From positions 1,550,001-1,614,000 of the forward strand of contig NZ_CP113975.1 of assembly GCF_026870155.1 (NCBI RefSeq): DNA of 64,000 nt. Direction: 5' to 3'. Origin of the DNA: Flavobacterium marginilacus. GTDB taxonomy: Bacteria; Bacteroidota; Bacteroidia; Flavobacteriales; Flavobacteriaceae. A model generated the notes under the pieces. That model had not been told where the DNA came from. It saw only the letters and a list, made by a program, of their open reading frames with translations, and did no database searches. The position numbers and the translations under genes were made by a program. Of the stretch, positions 52,401 through 62,354 are shown piece by piece (position 1 is the stretch's first letter; the number at the start of each line of letters is the position of its first letter).

Positions 52401-53533
52401 CAGCTGATGATTTGGAAACTATTTTTGAGAAATTTAAGAGAGTGAATTCAAAAGTGCCGGTAGGAGGCAGTTCTGGTTTTGGAATCGGGTTATTTATTGT
52501 TAGATATTTTGTCGAAAAACATAAAGGAACAGTTAGCTGTACGAGCGAAATAGGAAAAGGAAGTACTTTTAAGCTCACGTTTTTAAAAGGTCAGGATCAT
52601 TTTGAAGATTTGCATATAAGTATTGTTATTCCAAAATTGAGTCCTTTGGTCGAAGAATTAATGACTGATGATGTAGAAGATATTGTTGAGGCTTCAAGCC
52701 AATCTGCTCCGGATAATGAATTGCATAAAGTGATGCTCACTGAAAAGCGAACCCTTTTGATAGTAGATGACAATACAGATATTAGAAATTATTTGATTCA
52801 GCTATTTTCAGAAACACATATAATATATAGTGCAGATAACGGTGAAGAAGGTTTAAAACTGACAAAAAAACACATGCCCGACTTGGTGATCAGTGATATT
52901 GCGATGGATGTTATGGATGGACTTGAATTATGCCGAAAAATAAAAGAAAACAGCAGTTTATCCCATATTCCAGTCATATTATTGACAGCATCCAAAAATC
53001 CGGAAACACATCTGCAGGGAATAAGCGACGGAGCCGATGATTATATAACAAAGCCGTTTGACGATGATTTACTCGTCGCCCGTGTCGAATCACTGCTGAA
53101 AAGCCGCAGTAATTTGCGGACTTATTTTCTGGATAGCATTACACTTCGAGAAAATACGCAGAAGGTTCCAGCCGAATATCAGGAAATTCTAAAAAAATGT
53201 ATTGCTGTTATTGAGGCTAATATTCACAAACGTGATTATACGATTAAAAATTTTGCCGCCGAAATGGGCATGAGCCATAGAACACTGTACACCAAAATTA
53301 AAATTATTTCCGGGCAGACATTAAATGCGTTTATACGGTCCATCCGAATAAGAAGAGCTGCGATGTTAATGCTTACTGAAAATATGAATATCGCTCAGGC
53401 AAGTGTTGAAGTAGGTTTTGAAGATCCAAAATATTTCAGGCAGCAGTTTGTTAAACTTTTTGGAATGACACCGTCAGAATATATCAAGAAATACAAAAAC
53501 TCTTTTAACTCCGATTTAAATATTGTCAAATAA
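49460..53533 (+). CDS. Hybrid two-component system (HTCS) regulator of the PUL
   Basis: About 1357 residues from a TTG at 49460 (MKNFILHFILLLTFSINGFSQ signal peptide); a TTG at 49415 would place 15 extra residues ahead of it. Order: two beta-propeller halves of Reg_prop repeats (DGFMWFGTYDGLNRYDGYNF and many similar), a Y_Y_Y domain (about 720-785), one membrane helix, HisKA with SHEFRTPLSLII, HATPase with DSGTGIA and SGFGIGLFIVRYF, a receiver with VISDIAMDVMDGLEL, and a C-terminal AraC HTH (KNFAAEMGMSHRTLYTKIKII). It binds a glycan fragment in the periplasm and switches on the adjoining susCD genes. Confidence 0.94.
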   Translation: MKNFILHFILLLTFSINGFSQEYSVKFLDISDGLSNNSVTTIYQDSDGFMWFGTYDGLNRYDGYNFKVYRNKINDKNSLAFNTIYHIEGDFKKNIWVGGANGACVFDKREAIFHPLAFVSKNSAAQNLKDVVHQIRAVSREQVLVASQNFGVLIYENGSYTGKSVGLELSSKTLFNYNATVLENDSKNNRCWVYVRNVGICQYNYNSKKLKVVYSLSREVKCMKLSADAVLWLGTDEGLYSFDTRTNFLSSNYLPVNSTVSDIRIDKKKEMWVTTDGSGIYKVIGQSKKAVPYSLSKGRQLVKSNSIWSLHEDASGNMWIGTLRGGISMISSSPKYFKNIRYNVKDSDPAENFILSFCEDEKKNLWIGTDGAGLKYWNKKNNTYTIYSTTAASSHKISSNFITGIIRDNNNDIWVSTWAGGVNRINSASNTITQFSCYNPSTRQIEKNIWFVYKDFDGDIWASATNEGSLYLFDRAKNSFVLFNKTIDNLQCLVEASDGKFWGCNYTSLLAIDKKSRKYQKFLIGNPIRCIHEDKDKNLWLGTQEGGLVLFDRKTNTFKRLTTDDGLPSNTILRLLEDKSGNLWMSTYNGICRFDKKTKTFRNFSANDGLQSNQFSFNAGLKLSSGEFLFGGINGFNSFFPEDIKEFSQKNNLLLTDFYLNNQPIEENKNDLITEWDSGRIKEVKLPYDQTALSIEFVALDYNNADKINYAYYLDGWDDSWNYVGQARKANYARLSEGTYVFKVKTTNFRGGWNKEKSLITVIVSPPWYRTWWAYSFYLLAGAGIIYGYIRYNKNKEKLKYQVKIAELERAKEKEVAEKQSSMFTYISHEFRTPLSLIINPLKKAIKKGNVENSSSVTDLVIAHRNARRLLSLVDQLLLFRKAENDADELKMSVINVNNLCYEIHQCFVNQAKDKNIDYTFQIPENNIEIIGDYEKIEISLFNLISNAFKFTPAGGEISLHLSENQTDVIIEVLDSGTGIAADDLETIFEKFKRVNSKVPVGGSSGFGIGLFIVRYFVEKHKGTVSCTSEIGKGSTFKLTFLKGQDHFEDLHISIVIPKLSPLVEELMTDDVEDIVEASSQSAPDNELHKVMLTEKRTLLIVDDNTDIRNYLIQLFSETHIIYSADNGEEGLKLTKKHMPDLVISDIAMDVMDGLELCRKIKENSSLSHIPVILLTASKNPETHLQGISDGADDYITKPFDDDLLVARVESLLKSRSNLRTYFLDSITLRENTQKVPAEYQEILKKCIAVIEANIHKRDYTIKNFAAEMGMSHRTLYTKIKIISGQTLNAFIRSIRIRRAAMLMLTENMNIAQASVEVGFEDPKYFRQQFVKLFGMTPSEYIKKYKNSFNSDLNIVK

Positions 53534-54442
53534 TATTTGAATCGGAGATGAGTCTCCCTCATTGTATTTTAGTTTTTTTTAACCAGATGCTATTTGTTTA
53601 AGATTAAAATAAATAATCATAGTCTGGTATTTTCATTTTTATTCGTCATTATGTCTCCCTAATCTTAAAATATAGATTATTTACACTATTATTTTAAAAA
53701 TATGAATCTGTTTGTTCTGTAAAACAATAATTACATATCATTTAAAAATTATTTACTATTTTTTGTTATTTCGTATTTTTTTGGACTTTAAACTATTTGA
53801 TTGCCAATTTGACCTCCTTTTTTTTCCAATTTACCCCTCATGAAACTTTAGAACTAGCCATTACTTTGCACTTATAGTTACTACAACGTTATATTATTGT
53901 CAATTTAATAAGTTTTGTAAAAGGATATTTTAATCAAAATAAAAATCGTTTTCGTAGTCTATAATAAATTTTGAATTGATTATTAAAAGTCTGTCGAAAG
54001 ATGGATATTAAAAAAAACACTTAATTAAAAAACATTATTTGTATTCTGTCAGCGAATCAGTTTTGACAGTTCCAGCGAATAATTTTTTTTCTTAAAAATT
54101 AAAAATGTAAAACAAACACTTATAAATAACCAAAACCCTAACAATTAATCTAAAAACCGTATGACAAAAACCCAAAGAACATTTTTTTACTGCAATAGTT
54201 TATTGCAGAACAAAGAAGGACATTTAGCAGAAAGGAAGCTGTTAAATCCTTTAAATGATTTGATTCATTAAATCCAAACAAAACCAGCTCTCTTGTTTAT
54301 TTAGAAAACAAAAAATGAACAGGACAAACTAACAAGAATAAAACGGAGCAGTTACAAGATTGAATAGTTTAATAATACTGCCTGATACTATTGAATAGTT
54401 TAAAAATTAAAAAACCAATAAATAACCTTTAAAATTAAAGAA
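53534..54442. other. Long leader region upstream of the susE/C/D operon
   Basis: 909 bp of AT-rich DNA. It holds a 36-codon open frame at 54161-54271 (MTKTQRTFFYCNSLLQNKEG...) of doubtful meaning and two direct repeats near its end. The promoter and regulator site of the operon should lie here. Confidence 0.5.
54359..54403 (+). promoter_or_regulatory. Direct repeat pair ATTGAATAGTTTAA before susE
   Basis: Identical 14-bp words at 54359-54372 and 54390-54403, 31 bp apart start to start, which is three helical turns. They lie 40-80 bp before the ATG. This layout would suit a dimeric AraC-type site, though so close to the gene it may lie in the mRNA leader. Confidence 0.45.
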
Positions 54443-55840
54443 ATGAAAAAAATTAAATTTTTATTTTTTCTTACTTTTTTTGCAGTCCTTTTTACGGGAT
54501 GTCAAGATAATAAAGATGATTTTCCAAGTTCAGAAAAACCTACTCTGACAGTTGGCACAACAGAAATTTATGGTGCTCCTAATAGAAAATTTGAAATCAA
54601 GGCTGCTTTGGCAGATGATTTAGGATTAAAGAGCGTACGAATTCAAATAGCAGAATTAGCATTAGATAAAGTGATTGTTTTTGCAGCAGATCCTTTGGTT
54701 ACAACTTATGATTTAAGTTATTTCTTTGAAATCCCTGCTGACAGAGGAGCATCTGAAGCTTTTAAAATTAAGCTGACTGTAACAGACGTTTCTAATAATT
54801 CAGTTGATCAGGATATTAATTTACGATTAGACGGAGAATTTGATGCTCCTGCGATAGCTATGATAACTCCAAAAGAAGGAGCTGTTGTATTGTTATCAAC
54901 AAGTAACCAAATGCCTGTGAATTTCACTGTTAACGATAATTCAGGTATTGATTTTGTTCAGGTAAAATGTGCTGCTTTAGGTATTGATGAAACTGTACAA
55001 TTGACAGGTGCACCTCAGTCATATACTTTCAACAAAACATATACGCTGCCTGTAACAGCTGCTAATTATGTGTTGACAATTACTGCAAGAGATAAATTTG
55101 CAATTCCAAACACAGGAACATTAAATATTAATGTTGTTGCTACTAATGAGTATCCTGCAATTTATTTATGCGATCAGCCAAAAGGAACTAACCTTACTAC
55201 AGATGCAGTTGGAGTTCCAATGTATTTCCATGACAAAAACGGACAGGATTTCGAATTTAAATATTATGCTGATGCTGATAATAAAGAAATTTATTTCTTA
55301 GGGCAGGAATCAGATTTTGCACCGCACTGTTTTGGATTGAGCGCATCAGGAAACTTAAAAGACGATGTTACTGCAGCTCCAATTGTTTTACCAACAAAAG
55401 GATACTATAAAATAAAAGTCAATCCAAATACATTAGCGTACACAGTTACAAAATATACGCCGTCAAGTAAAGTCTGGGCAAATATTGCTAACGGATTATG
55501 GCATGATGATGAAGCACAGAGAAGACCTTTCGTAAGTGTCTGCGGAGGCGGCATCAAAGATGCTAACTGGGATACTTGGAATGGATGGGTTCAAACAGGA
55601 CTTCATTTAGCAAACAATCCTAACAATCCATATCAGTTAGTGGGTGAGTATACGCTTACTGGAACTATAGAAGCAACATTTACAGGACAATGGTGGAATC
55701 CATCTTGGAGGCTTATCAAAAATGGTATCGCAACTATGTCACCAGGTGAAAACGGAAATGCTAAATATCCAGCTGCTCCAGGTGTGTATAAAGTAATTCT
55801 TGATACTGAACTGGAAAGAGCTTTTATAACAAAAAAATAG
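54443..55840 (+). CDS. SusE-like surface glycan-binding lipoprotein
   Basis: 465 residues, lipobox LFTGC (Cys20) and an acidic tether (QDNKDDF) marking surface export. Repeated Ig-like beta domains (about 30-130 and 135-230) lead to a C-terminal SusE/SusF-like domain rich in Trp (KVWANIANGLWHDDE, WDTWNGWVQTG, FTGQWWNPSWRL), which probably contacts sugar. It lies first in the operon, 45 bp before susC, an unusual order since SusE-like genes mostly follow SusD. Confidence 0.8.
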   Translation: MKKIKFLFFLTFFAVLFTGCQDNKDDFPSSEKPTLTVGTTEIYGAPNRKFEIKAALADDLGLKSVRIQIAELALDKVIVFAADPLVTTYDLSYFFEIPADRGASEAFKIKLTVTDVSNNSVDQDINLRLDGEFDAPAIAMITPKEGAVVLLSTSNQMPVNFTVNDNSGIDFVQVKCAALGIDETVQLTGAPQSYTFNKTYTLPVTAANYVLTITARDKFAIPNTGTLNINVVATNEYPAIYLCDQPKGTNLTTDAVGVPMYFHDKNGQDFEFKYYADADNKEIYFLGQESDFAPHCFGLSASGNLKDDVTAAPIVLPTKGYYKIKVNPNTLAYTVTKYTPSSKVWANIANGLWHDDEAQRRPFVSVCGGGIKDANWDTWNGWVQTGLHLANNPNNPYQLVGEYTLTGTIEATFTGQWWNPSWRLIKNGIATMSPGENGNAKYPAAPGVYKVILDTELERAFITKK

Positions 55841-55885
55841 TTTGTTATAACCTAGTTGTAACATTTAATAATAAAATATTTAGAT

Positions 55886-58800
55886 ATGAAATATAAATTT
55901 ATATGGTTATTTATAGCCGTGTTGTGCAGTACGGCAACATTTGCGCAAATAACAGTAAAAGGATCTGTTAAGGACAAAACTGCCTTGCCGATTCCAGGTG
56001 CAAATATTATTGTGAAAGGAACAGGAGCTTCTGCTTCTACCGATTTTGATGGTAAATTTTCTATTGTAGTTCCAAGCAAAGACGCCGAGCTTCAGTTTTC
56101 ATTCATCGGATTTACAACAAAATTAGTAACAGTTGGTGATAGAACAACAATTGATGTGGTTTTGGAACAAACAGGACAAAACTTAGACGAAGTTGTTGTT
56201 GTAGGTTATGCAACAGTGAAAAAGAGAGATGTAACGACTTCAATTTCTTCTGTAAAAGGAAAAGAGCTTCAAACAATGACAGTAGGTAATGCCACAGAGT
56301 CACTGCAGGGAAAAGTTTCCGGAGTCCAGATTACAGGAGCTGGAGGACCAGGAGCACAGCCAAGAGTATTGATTCGTGGTATATCTACAATTAACCTTAG
56401 TACAGACCCTCTTTATGTTGTCGATGGTATCCCGATGGGAACTAGCATCAACTTTTTGAGCAACAATGAGATTGAGTCTATGGATGTACTTAAAGATGCA
56501 TCTGCAAGTGCTATTTATGGTTCACGTGCTTCAAACGGGGTTATCCTTATTACTACTAAAAAAGGTAAAACAGGAAAACCTAAATTCAATGTTGATTTGA
56601 GCAGGGGTTTCCAAATGATGGATAATCCTTATAATATGGCAGATGCTGAAGGCTATGCTAATATTATGAATAAAGCGTATACTACTTCTGGATATTCTGA
56701 GTATCTGCCAAATGCAGAACAGTATAAAGGAAAAACTACTGATTGGTGGGGTGCAGGAATCAAAAAAACGTCACCAGTAACAAATGCTTCTATAGGAGTA
56801 ACAGGAGGTTCTGAAAAAAACACCTATGCAGCAAGTTTGAACTATTATAAATCTGACTCTTTTTACGGAATAGGCGGATGGGAAAGAATTACTGCCAGAG
56901 TTGCTAATGATTTCAAGTTTTCTGATAAAGTTTCGGTTGGTGTCACTTTAAATCCACGTTTCGAAACTTGGGGATCACCAGGAAACTGGGCCGATTTTGA
57001 TAAAATTGATCCAATTACGCCAATTTACAAACCGGCAGACCAATTGAACGGTACCGAAAATGAATACAGCATCTATGCGCGTTCTCCATCGTATGTTTGG
57101 AATCCAGTAGCTTCTGTTGCAAGATATGATGATTATACTGATCAGTACAGTTTGAATACCAATGCATACCTGCAGTATGAGCCTATCAAAGGACTTGTTT
57201 TCCGTACACAGGGATCTATCGAAGTAGGTGATAAAACACAAAGTATTTTCAGACCTGATTTCATAATTGATGCGGCACACGAAAAAGCAGAAATCAATAG
57301 TGTTGAAAGAAAGAATACCACTAATCATGACTGGACATGGCAGACTACAGCAACTTATAACAAAACATTTGCTGATAAACATAATGTATCTTTAATGGTA
57401 GGTGCTACAATGGAAGAGTACAATGGAAATGATGTTTGGGCGTATGGAGAAGGTGTTCCAAACAACACAGACTTAATGAGAGAGGTAAATGCTGCTACCA
57501 AAAATCGTAACAGCGGCGGTAACAGCTGGTCTAGTTCTTTACAGTCATATCTTTCCCGTCTTTCTTATAACTACGATAGTAAATATTATTTGACAGGTTC
57601 ATTCAGACGTGACGGTTCTTCAAAATTTATGGCTAATAACAAATGGGCAAATTTCCCAGCTGCTTCAGCTTCTTGGAGAATTTCAAATGAAGGTTTTATG
57701 GAAAATACAAAAGAGGTTATCAATGATCTTAGATTAAGAGCTGGATGGGGTAAAGTTGGTAACCAAAGTTTACCAGGTTCAGTTTACCAGTCTAATATTG
57801 GGCAAGGTTATTATGTTATTGGAGGTGAGGTTGTAGATACTTCTTACCCTTCTTCTATGGCAAACAAAGATATCAAATGGGAAACTGTTGAGGATATCAA
57901 CTTTGGTCTTGATTTTGGATTATTGAAAAATAAAATATCCGGATCATTAGAATACTATGAAAAAACAACAAAAGACATGCTGTTCTTGAAACAGTTCCCA
58001 ACTTACAGCGGATTCCCAGGCTATTCAACGATGTGGACAAACGTAGGTTCTATGAAATCGAATGGTATTGACTTGCTTTTATCTTACAAAGATAAAAAAG
58101 GATCTTTCTCTTATGGTGCAGATTTTACGTTTACGACTGTAAATGTTGATATGATTTCTTTATCGGCTGACGGTGAAAAATTATACGGATCAAGTAACAG
58201 AACCTTGACTGTTGAAGGTGATGAGCCAGGATACTATTATGGTTATGTTGCAGACGGATTGTTCCAAAATCAGACAGAATTGAATTCTCATACAGATAAT
58301 CACGGAACTAAATTACAGCCTTATGCTAAAGTAGGAGACATTCGTTTTAAAGATGTAAACGGTGACGGTAAACTAGATGACAAAGACAGAACAAAACTTG
58401 GTTCTCCATGGGCTGATTTCACAATGGGATTAAACTTGAATTTGGCTTACAAAGGATTTGATTTGATTGCTAACTTTTATGCAAGTGTTGGAAATGAATT
58501 GATTAATCAGAATATTTCTGATTTGTACAATGGAGCAAGTTTAACAAACAAAGTTGCTGGACTTGAAAATATGGCTTGGCATGGAGAAGGAACTTCGAAT
58601 TATGTTCCTCGTTTGTCTAAAAATGACGATAATGAAAACTTTACCAAATTCTCATCTTTATATGTTGAAGACGGTTCATATGTACGTATGAAAAACATTC
58701 AGATTGGATATACTTTCCTTAACCAATTTGGATTGGACAGACTTAGACTTTCTTTATCAGGACAAAACTTATGGACATGGACTAACTACACAGGTGTTGA

Positions 58801-58897
58801 TCCTGAAGTTGGCGGAGGTGTTTTAGGTTCTGGATTTGGCGGATGGAATTACCCAGTACAGCCAACAGTTTTGATGGGAGTTAATGTAGGATTTTAA
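55886..58897 (+). CDS. susC: SusC-family TonB-dependent outer-membrane transporter
   Basis: 1003 residues: signal peptide ending ATFAQ, a carboxypeptidase-like regulatory domain (GSVKDKTALPIPGANIIVKGTGASASTDFDG), the SusC plug signature LDEVVVVGYATVKKRDVTTSISSV-type block, RIRGISTINLS-like loop with DPLYVVDGIP and IYGSRASNGVILITTKKGK, and a long beta-barrel. It imports oligosaccharides with energy from TonB, together with the SusD lid encoded 12 bp downstream. Confidence 0.97.
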   Translation: MKYKFIWLFIAVLCSTATFAQITVKGSVKDKTALPIPGANIIVKGTGASASTDFDGKFSIVVPSKDAELQFSFIGFTTKLVTVGDRTTIDVVLEQTGQNLDEVVVVGYATVKKRDVTTSISSVKGKELQTMTVGNATESLQGKVSGVQITGAGGPGAQPRVLIRGISTINLSTDPLYVVDGIPMGTSINFLSNNEIESMDVLKDASASAIYGSRASNGVILITTKKGKTGKPKFNVDLSRGFQMMDNPYNMADAEGYANIMNKAYTTSGYSEYLPNAEQYKGKTTDWWGAGIKKTSPVTNASIGVTGGSEKNTYAASLNYYKSDSFYGIGGWERITARVANDFKFSDKVSVGVTLNPRFETWGSPGNWADFDKIDPITPIYKPADQLNGTENEYSIYARSPSYVWNPVASVARYDDYTDQYSLNTNAYLQYEPIKGLVFRTQGSIEVGDKTQSIFRPDFIIDAAHEKAEINSVERKNTTNHDWTWQTTATYNKTFADKHNVSLMVGATMEEYNGNDVWAYGEGVPNNTDLMREVNAATKNRNSGGNSWSSSLQSYLSRLSYNYDSKYYLTGSFRRDGSSKFMANNKWANFPAASASWRISNEGFMENTKEVINDLRLRAGWGKVGNQSLPGSVYQSNIGQGYYVIGGEVVDTSYPSSMANKDIKWETVEDINFGLDFGLLKNKISGSLEYYEKTTKDMLFLKQFPTYSGFPGYSTMWTNVGSMKSNGIDLLLSYKDKKGSFSYGADFTFTTVNVDMISLSADGEKLYGSSNRTLTVEGDEPGYYYGYVADGLFQNQTELNSHTDNHGTKLQPYAKVGDIRFKDVNGDGKLDDKDRTKLGSPWADFTMGLNLNLAYKGFDLIANFYASVGNELINQNISDLYNGASLTNKVAGLENMAWHGEGTSNYVPRLSKNDDNENFTKFSSLYVEDGSYVRMKNIQIGYTFLNQFGLDRLRLSLSGQNLWTWTNYTGVDPEVGGGVLGSGFGGWNYPVQPTVLMGVNVGF

Positions 58898-58909
58898 TAA
58901 TAAACAGAT

Positions 58910-60517
58910 ATGAAAAAAATAATAGTATCGATAATAGCATTTTCATTGTTTGCAGTTTCTTGTGAAGATTTTATAGATAAAGAAGCAAGAGGAACTCAAA
59001 CTTTAGAAAACTATTTTCAAACAGCAACAGAATGCGAAAACTATGTAAACGAACTAACGCATAGATTATTAATGTCAAACGACTGGTATACATTACTGGC
59101 ACCAAGATTGACAAATGAATCAGCTACTGACGATGCATGGATGGGGAATACAGGACAGGACAGCGGTGCTTTCAGACCTTGTGCTCAGTACATCGTTACA
59201 CCAGAAAATATGGGATCTATGAACAGTATTTATACCGCTCATTATTATACCATTCAATCAGCTAACATTGGTTTAGAAAAAATGGCTTTATCGCCGCTTT
59301 CTGATTTACAAAAAAACCAATATATCGGTGAATCATTGTTTGTACGTGCTTATTGCTATTATGAGCTTGTAAATAATTTTGGAGCTGTTCCATTATATAC
59401 AACATCTCTTGGAACAGGTGATTTGAAATTAGAGCGCAGCCCAGTTACTGCTGTGTATGCACAAATTGAAGCCGATCTTAAAGAGTCTGCAGCAAAATTG
59501 GAAACCATTCCAGTTGACAGAAACGGAAGAGTGAACAAATGGGCTGCTTATGCTTTATTAGCTCGTGTATCTTTATTTCAAGGTAAATGGGCAGAAGCAA
59601 AACAATACTCAAACAAAGTTATCACTGAAGGACCTTATGCTCTTGAAGCAGATTTCTTGAAAATCTGGGATGTTAACAACCATAATGGTGTAGAATCAAT
59701 TTTGGAGGCTCAGTCTTCTTCTGTACAGGATAAAAATTTAGGATCTATGCTTCCTACTTTTTCAGGCGCAAGAGGCGAGGATAAGAAAAACTTCCCAAGC
59801 AATGATGCAAAAGATGTTATTGACGGATGGGGATGGTGTATGCCAACAAGTGATTTGGAAAATGCTTACCTTTCTGAAAATGACGTAATTAGACGTAGAA
59901 GTACAATCACTAAATGGGGTGAAGCTGCTTATGGTGACGAAGTATTGAATCCAACTCATAAATTCAGCTTGAATGATAATAAATCAGGACGTATCTGCCG
60001 TAAATATTATATTCCAATTGCTACACGTCGTGCATTGGACAAAAAAGACGGACACTTACCATTGAATGTGCCATTGATTCGTTTGGCTGAAATGTATTTG
60101 ACAAGAGCAGAAGCTGCTTATCAATTAGGTGATGCAGGTGGAGCTTTAGCAGATATCAATGTTATCAGAGCCCGTGTAAAACTTGATCCTAAAGTAGGTT
60201 TGGCTGGTCCAAATTTATTGAGACAAATTTACAAAGAGCGTCGTTTAGAATTGGCTTTCGAAGGATTACGTTTGTTTGATATCCGTCGTGAGAAAGACCC
60301 AAGTACTGGAAAATCTGTTATTGAATCTTTGATGGGACCAAACGGAACTTTTGTTAAATACAATTTGAGTTCTACAGATCCTTATGAAACTACCAATTTG
60401 AAAGAGGCTCAGGACAAAGGAACCAATTTTAATCCTGCCAAAAATTTACTATGGCCAATTCCACAATTGGAAATAGATTTAAGCGGTGGTTTAATAACTC
60501 AAAATACTGGTTATTAA
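58910..60517 (+). CDS. susD: SusD-family glycan-binding lipoprotein
   Basis: 535 residues. Lipobox LFAVSC (Cys18) followed by EDF, then the SusD/RagB helical TPR core (IGESLFVRAYCYYELVNNFGAVPLY, WAAYALLARVSLFQGKWAEAKQYSN) and the C-terminal signature RLAEMYLTRAEAAYQLG, ERRLELAFEGLRLFDIRR and NLLWPIPQLEID. It caps the SusC barrel at the cell surface and delivers the oligosaccharide. Confidence 0.96.
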   Translation: MKKIIVSIIAFSLFAVSCEDFIDKEARGTQTLENYFQTATECENYVNELTHRLLMSNDWYTLLAPRLTNESATDDAWMGNTGQDSGAFRPCAQYIVTPENMGSMNSIYTAHYYTIQSANIGLEKMALSPLSDLQKNQYIGESLFVRAYCYYELVNNFGAVPLYTTSLGTGDLKLERSPVTAVYAQIEADLKESAAKLETIPVDRNGRVNKWAAYALLARVSLFQGKWAEAKQYSNKVITEGPYALEADFLKIWDVNNHNGVESILEAQSSSVQDKNLGSMLPTFSGARGEDKKNFPSNDAKDVIDGWGWCMPTSDLENAYLSENDVIRRRSTITKWGEAAYGDEVLNPTHKFSLNDNKSGRICRKYYIPIATRRALDKKDGHLPLNVPLIRLAEMYLTRAEAAYQLGDAGGALADINVIRARVKLDPKVGLAGPNLLRQIYKERRLELAFEGLRLFDIRREKDPSTGKSVIESLMGPNGTFVKYNLSSTDPYETTNLKEAQDKGTNFNPAKNLLWPIPQLEIDLSGGLITQNTGY

Positions 60518-60518
60518 T

Positions 60519-62165
60519 ATGACTATTGTTAAAAATAATTATAAAGTAAGCCTGCTGATTGCGGGCTTGCTTTTCATCAACTCTTCTTTAATAAGCTGCA
60601 GTTCATCTGATAGTACTGATGATTCAACACCAGTTAATTCTACTACAAGAGATTTGAATGTAAATCTTGATGCTAATCTGCAGACAATGGAAAGCTTTGG
60701 TGCTTCGGATGCATGGCAGTGTAATTTCATTGGTAAAAACTGGCCTCAGGATAAAAGAAACACTATCGCTGATTTATTATTCAGTAAAGATGTAGATGCT
60801 GATGGGAATCCAAAAGGAATTGGATTATCACTTTGGCGTTTTAATCTGGGAGCAGGAAGTACTGAGCAGGGTGATGCAAGTGATATAGGCGATGAATGGA
60901 GACGTACCGAATGTTTTACTGCTGATGGTGTTACTTATGATATGACCAAGCAGGCTGGACAGGTATGGTTTATGAAAGCGGCTAAAGCACGCGGGGTTGA
61001 AAAGTTATTGGCTTTTGCAAATAGTGCGCCTGTTTATTTGACAAATAATGGTAAAGCTCATGCAAGCATTAAAGAGTTTTACAATCTAAAGGATGGAAAA
61101 ATGCCTGAATTGGCAGATTTTTGGGTGAATTCAATTGATAAATTGAAAACAGTTCATGGTCTGACAATCGATTATATCAGCCCTTTCAATGAACCGCAGT
61201 ATGAGTGGGATGGAACAAGTCAGGAAGGTTCACCTGCTACAAATGCAAATATATACAATTTGGTATCTGTTTTATCTCCAAAACTGCAGACAAAAGGTCT
61301 TAGTTCCCAAATTGTTGTAGGAGAAGCTGGAGCTTATGAGCCATTGTATAAAACGGTGAGCAGTACAGCCAGCAGATCAGGTCAGATTGATTATTTCTTT
61401 GGACCAAATTCTACAAAAAATATTGCTTCAATGAGCAATGTAAAGAAAACAATATCTGGTCACAGTTATTGGCAGGCTTGGCCATTGAACGAACTTATTA
61501 CTTCAAGACAATTGGCTGCTTCAAAAATTATGACAGCTCCGGGACTTAGTCTTTGGTCTTCTGAATATTGTGTTCTTGAAAGCCCTGGAGCTTCTGAATT
61601 GATTGGCGGTGGTGGTCCTGGAAGAGACTTGGGAATACAGTTAGCACTTTGGACAGCCCGTATTATTAGTACAGATATTTCTATTGGGGGTGTTACTTCA
61701 TGGCAGTGGTGGACAGCAATTAGCCGTGGTGATTATAAAGATGGTCTGATTCACGTAGATGACGGCGCGTCAAAAGGAGCTGGAAATGCCGATTACTGCA
61801 AAAATGACGGCTTCATTAGGGATTCCAAAACGCTTTGGGCTTTAGGAAACTTCTCTTTCTTTGTAAAACCGGGAATGGTGCGGGTGCAGATACCAGGTTT
61901 GGATAATGCGGCTGCAGCTACTGATGTAATGCTGACTGCTTACAAAGATGCGACGAATAAAAAATTGGTAATTGTAGCTGTAAATTTCAGTAACACAGCA
62001 AGAACGTACAAGCTGAATCTTTCAGGAGGTACTTTAACAAATAATAAGTTTACGCCTTACACAACTTCAGATACTAAAAGTCTGAAAAAAGGAACTGATG
62101 TAGATGCAGCAGGTTTTGAGATAGGAGCAAGATCAGTTGTAACATACGTTGGTACCTACAAGTAA
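60519..62165 (+). CDS. Glycoside hydrolase family 30 lipoprotein
   Basis: 548 residues beginning 1 bp after the susD stop. Lipobox SLISC (Cys27). The (beta/alpha)8 barrel shows the GH30 start FGASDAWQCNFIG, acid/base Glu225 in SPFNEPQYEW and the likely nucleophile Glu349 in LWSSEYCVLE, followed by the small beta-sandwich typical of GH30. Family members cleave beta-1,6-galactan, beta-1,6-glucan, xylan or fucosides; the YDMTKQAGQ and FANSAPVYLTNNGKA blocks recall the endo-beta-1,6-galactanase group, which I hold loosely. It should cut the polymer at the cell surface. Confidence 0.87.
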   Translation: MTIVKNNYKVSLLIAGLLFINSSLISCSSSDSTDDSTPVNSTTRDLNVNLDANLQTMESFGASDAWQCNFIGKNWPQDKRNTIADLLFSKDVDADGNPKGIGLSLWRFNLGAGSTEQGDASDIGDEWRRTECFTADGVTYDMTKQAGQVWFMKAAKARGVEKLLAFANSAPVYLTNNGKAHASIKEFYNLKDGKMPELADFWVNSIDKLKTVHGLTIDYISPFNEPQYEWDGTSQEGSPATNANIYNLVSVLSPKLQTKGLSSQIVVGEAGAYEPLYKTVSSTASRSGQIDYFFGPNSTKNIASMSNVKKTISGHSYWQAWPLNELITSRQLAASKIMTAPGLSLWSSEYCVLESPGASELIGGGGPGRDLGIQLALWTARIISTDISIGGVTSWQWWTAISRGDYKDGLIHVDDGASKGAGNADYCKNDGFIRDSKTLWALGNFSFFVKPGMVRVQIPGLDNAAAATDVMLTAYKDATNKKLVIVAVNFSNTARTYKLNLSGGTLTNNKFTPYTTSDTKSLKKGTDVDAAGFEIGARSVVTYVGTYK

Positions 62166-62191
62166 AATATTTTTTGGATAGAACTTTGTTT

Positions 62192-62244
62192 TGCTTTTTT
62201 TACCCCTAATTTCATGAATTAGTGTTGTTAGGGGCAAAAAAAGG
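62192..62244. other. Long hairpin between two glycanase genes
   Basis: GCTTTTTTTACCCCTAA pairs with TTAGGGGCAAAAAAAGGC (one mismatch, one bulge). The T-run is on the wrong side for a normal plus-strand terminator, so it may instead stabilise or process the operon mRNA. Confidence 0.55.
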
Positions 62245-62354
62245 CAGGGCAAAAAAGTATATATAATTGGCAGTCATATTGTACATGCTATTTGTGAACT
62301 GCAATTTGCATCTATCTGATATAAGTTAAAATAAGTGAAAAACAATTGACAATC

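Noticed and set aside
62192..62244. Hairpin as a rho-independent terminator
   Set aside because: On the plus strand the T-run precedes the stem and A residues follow it, the reverse of a terminator, and both flanking genes belong to the same locus.
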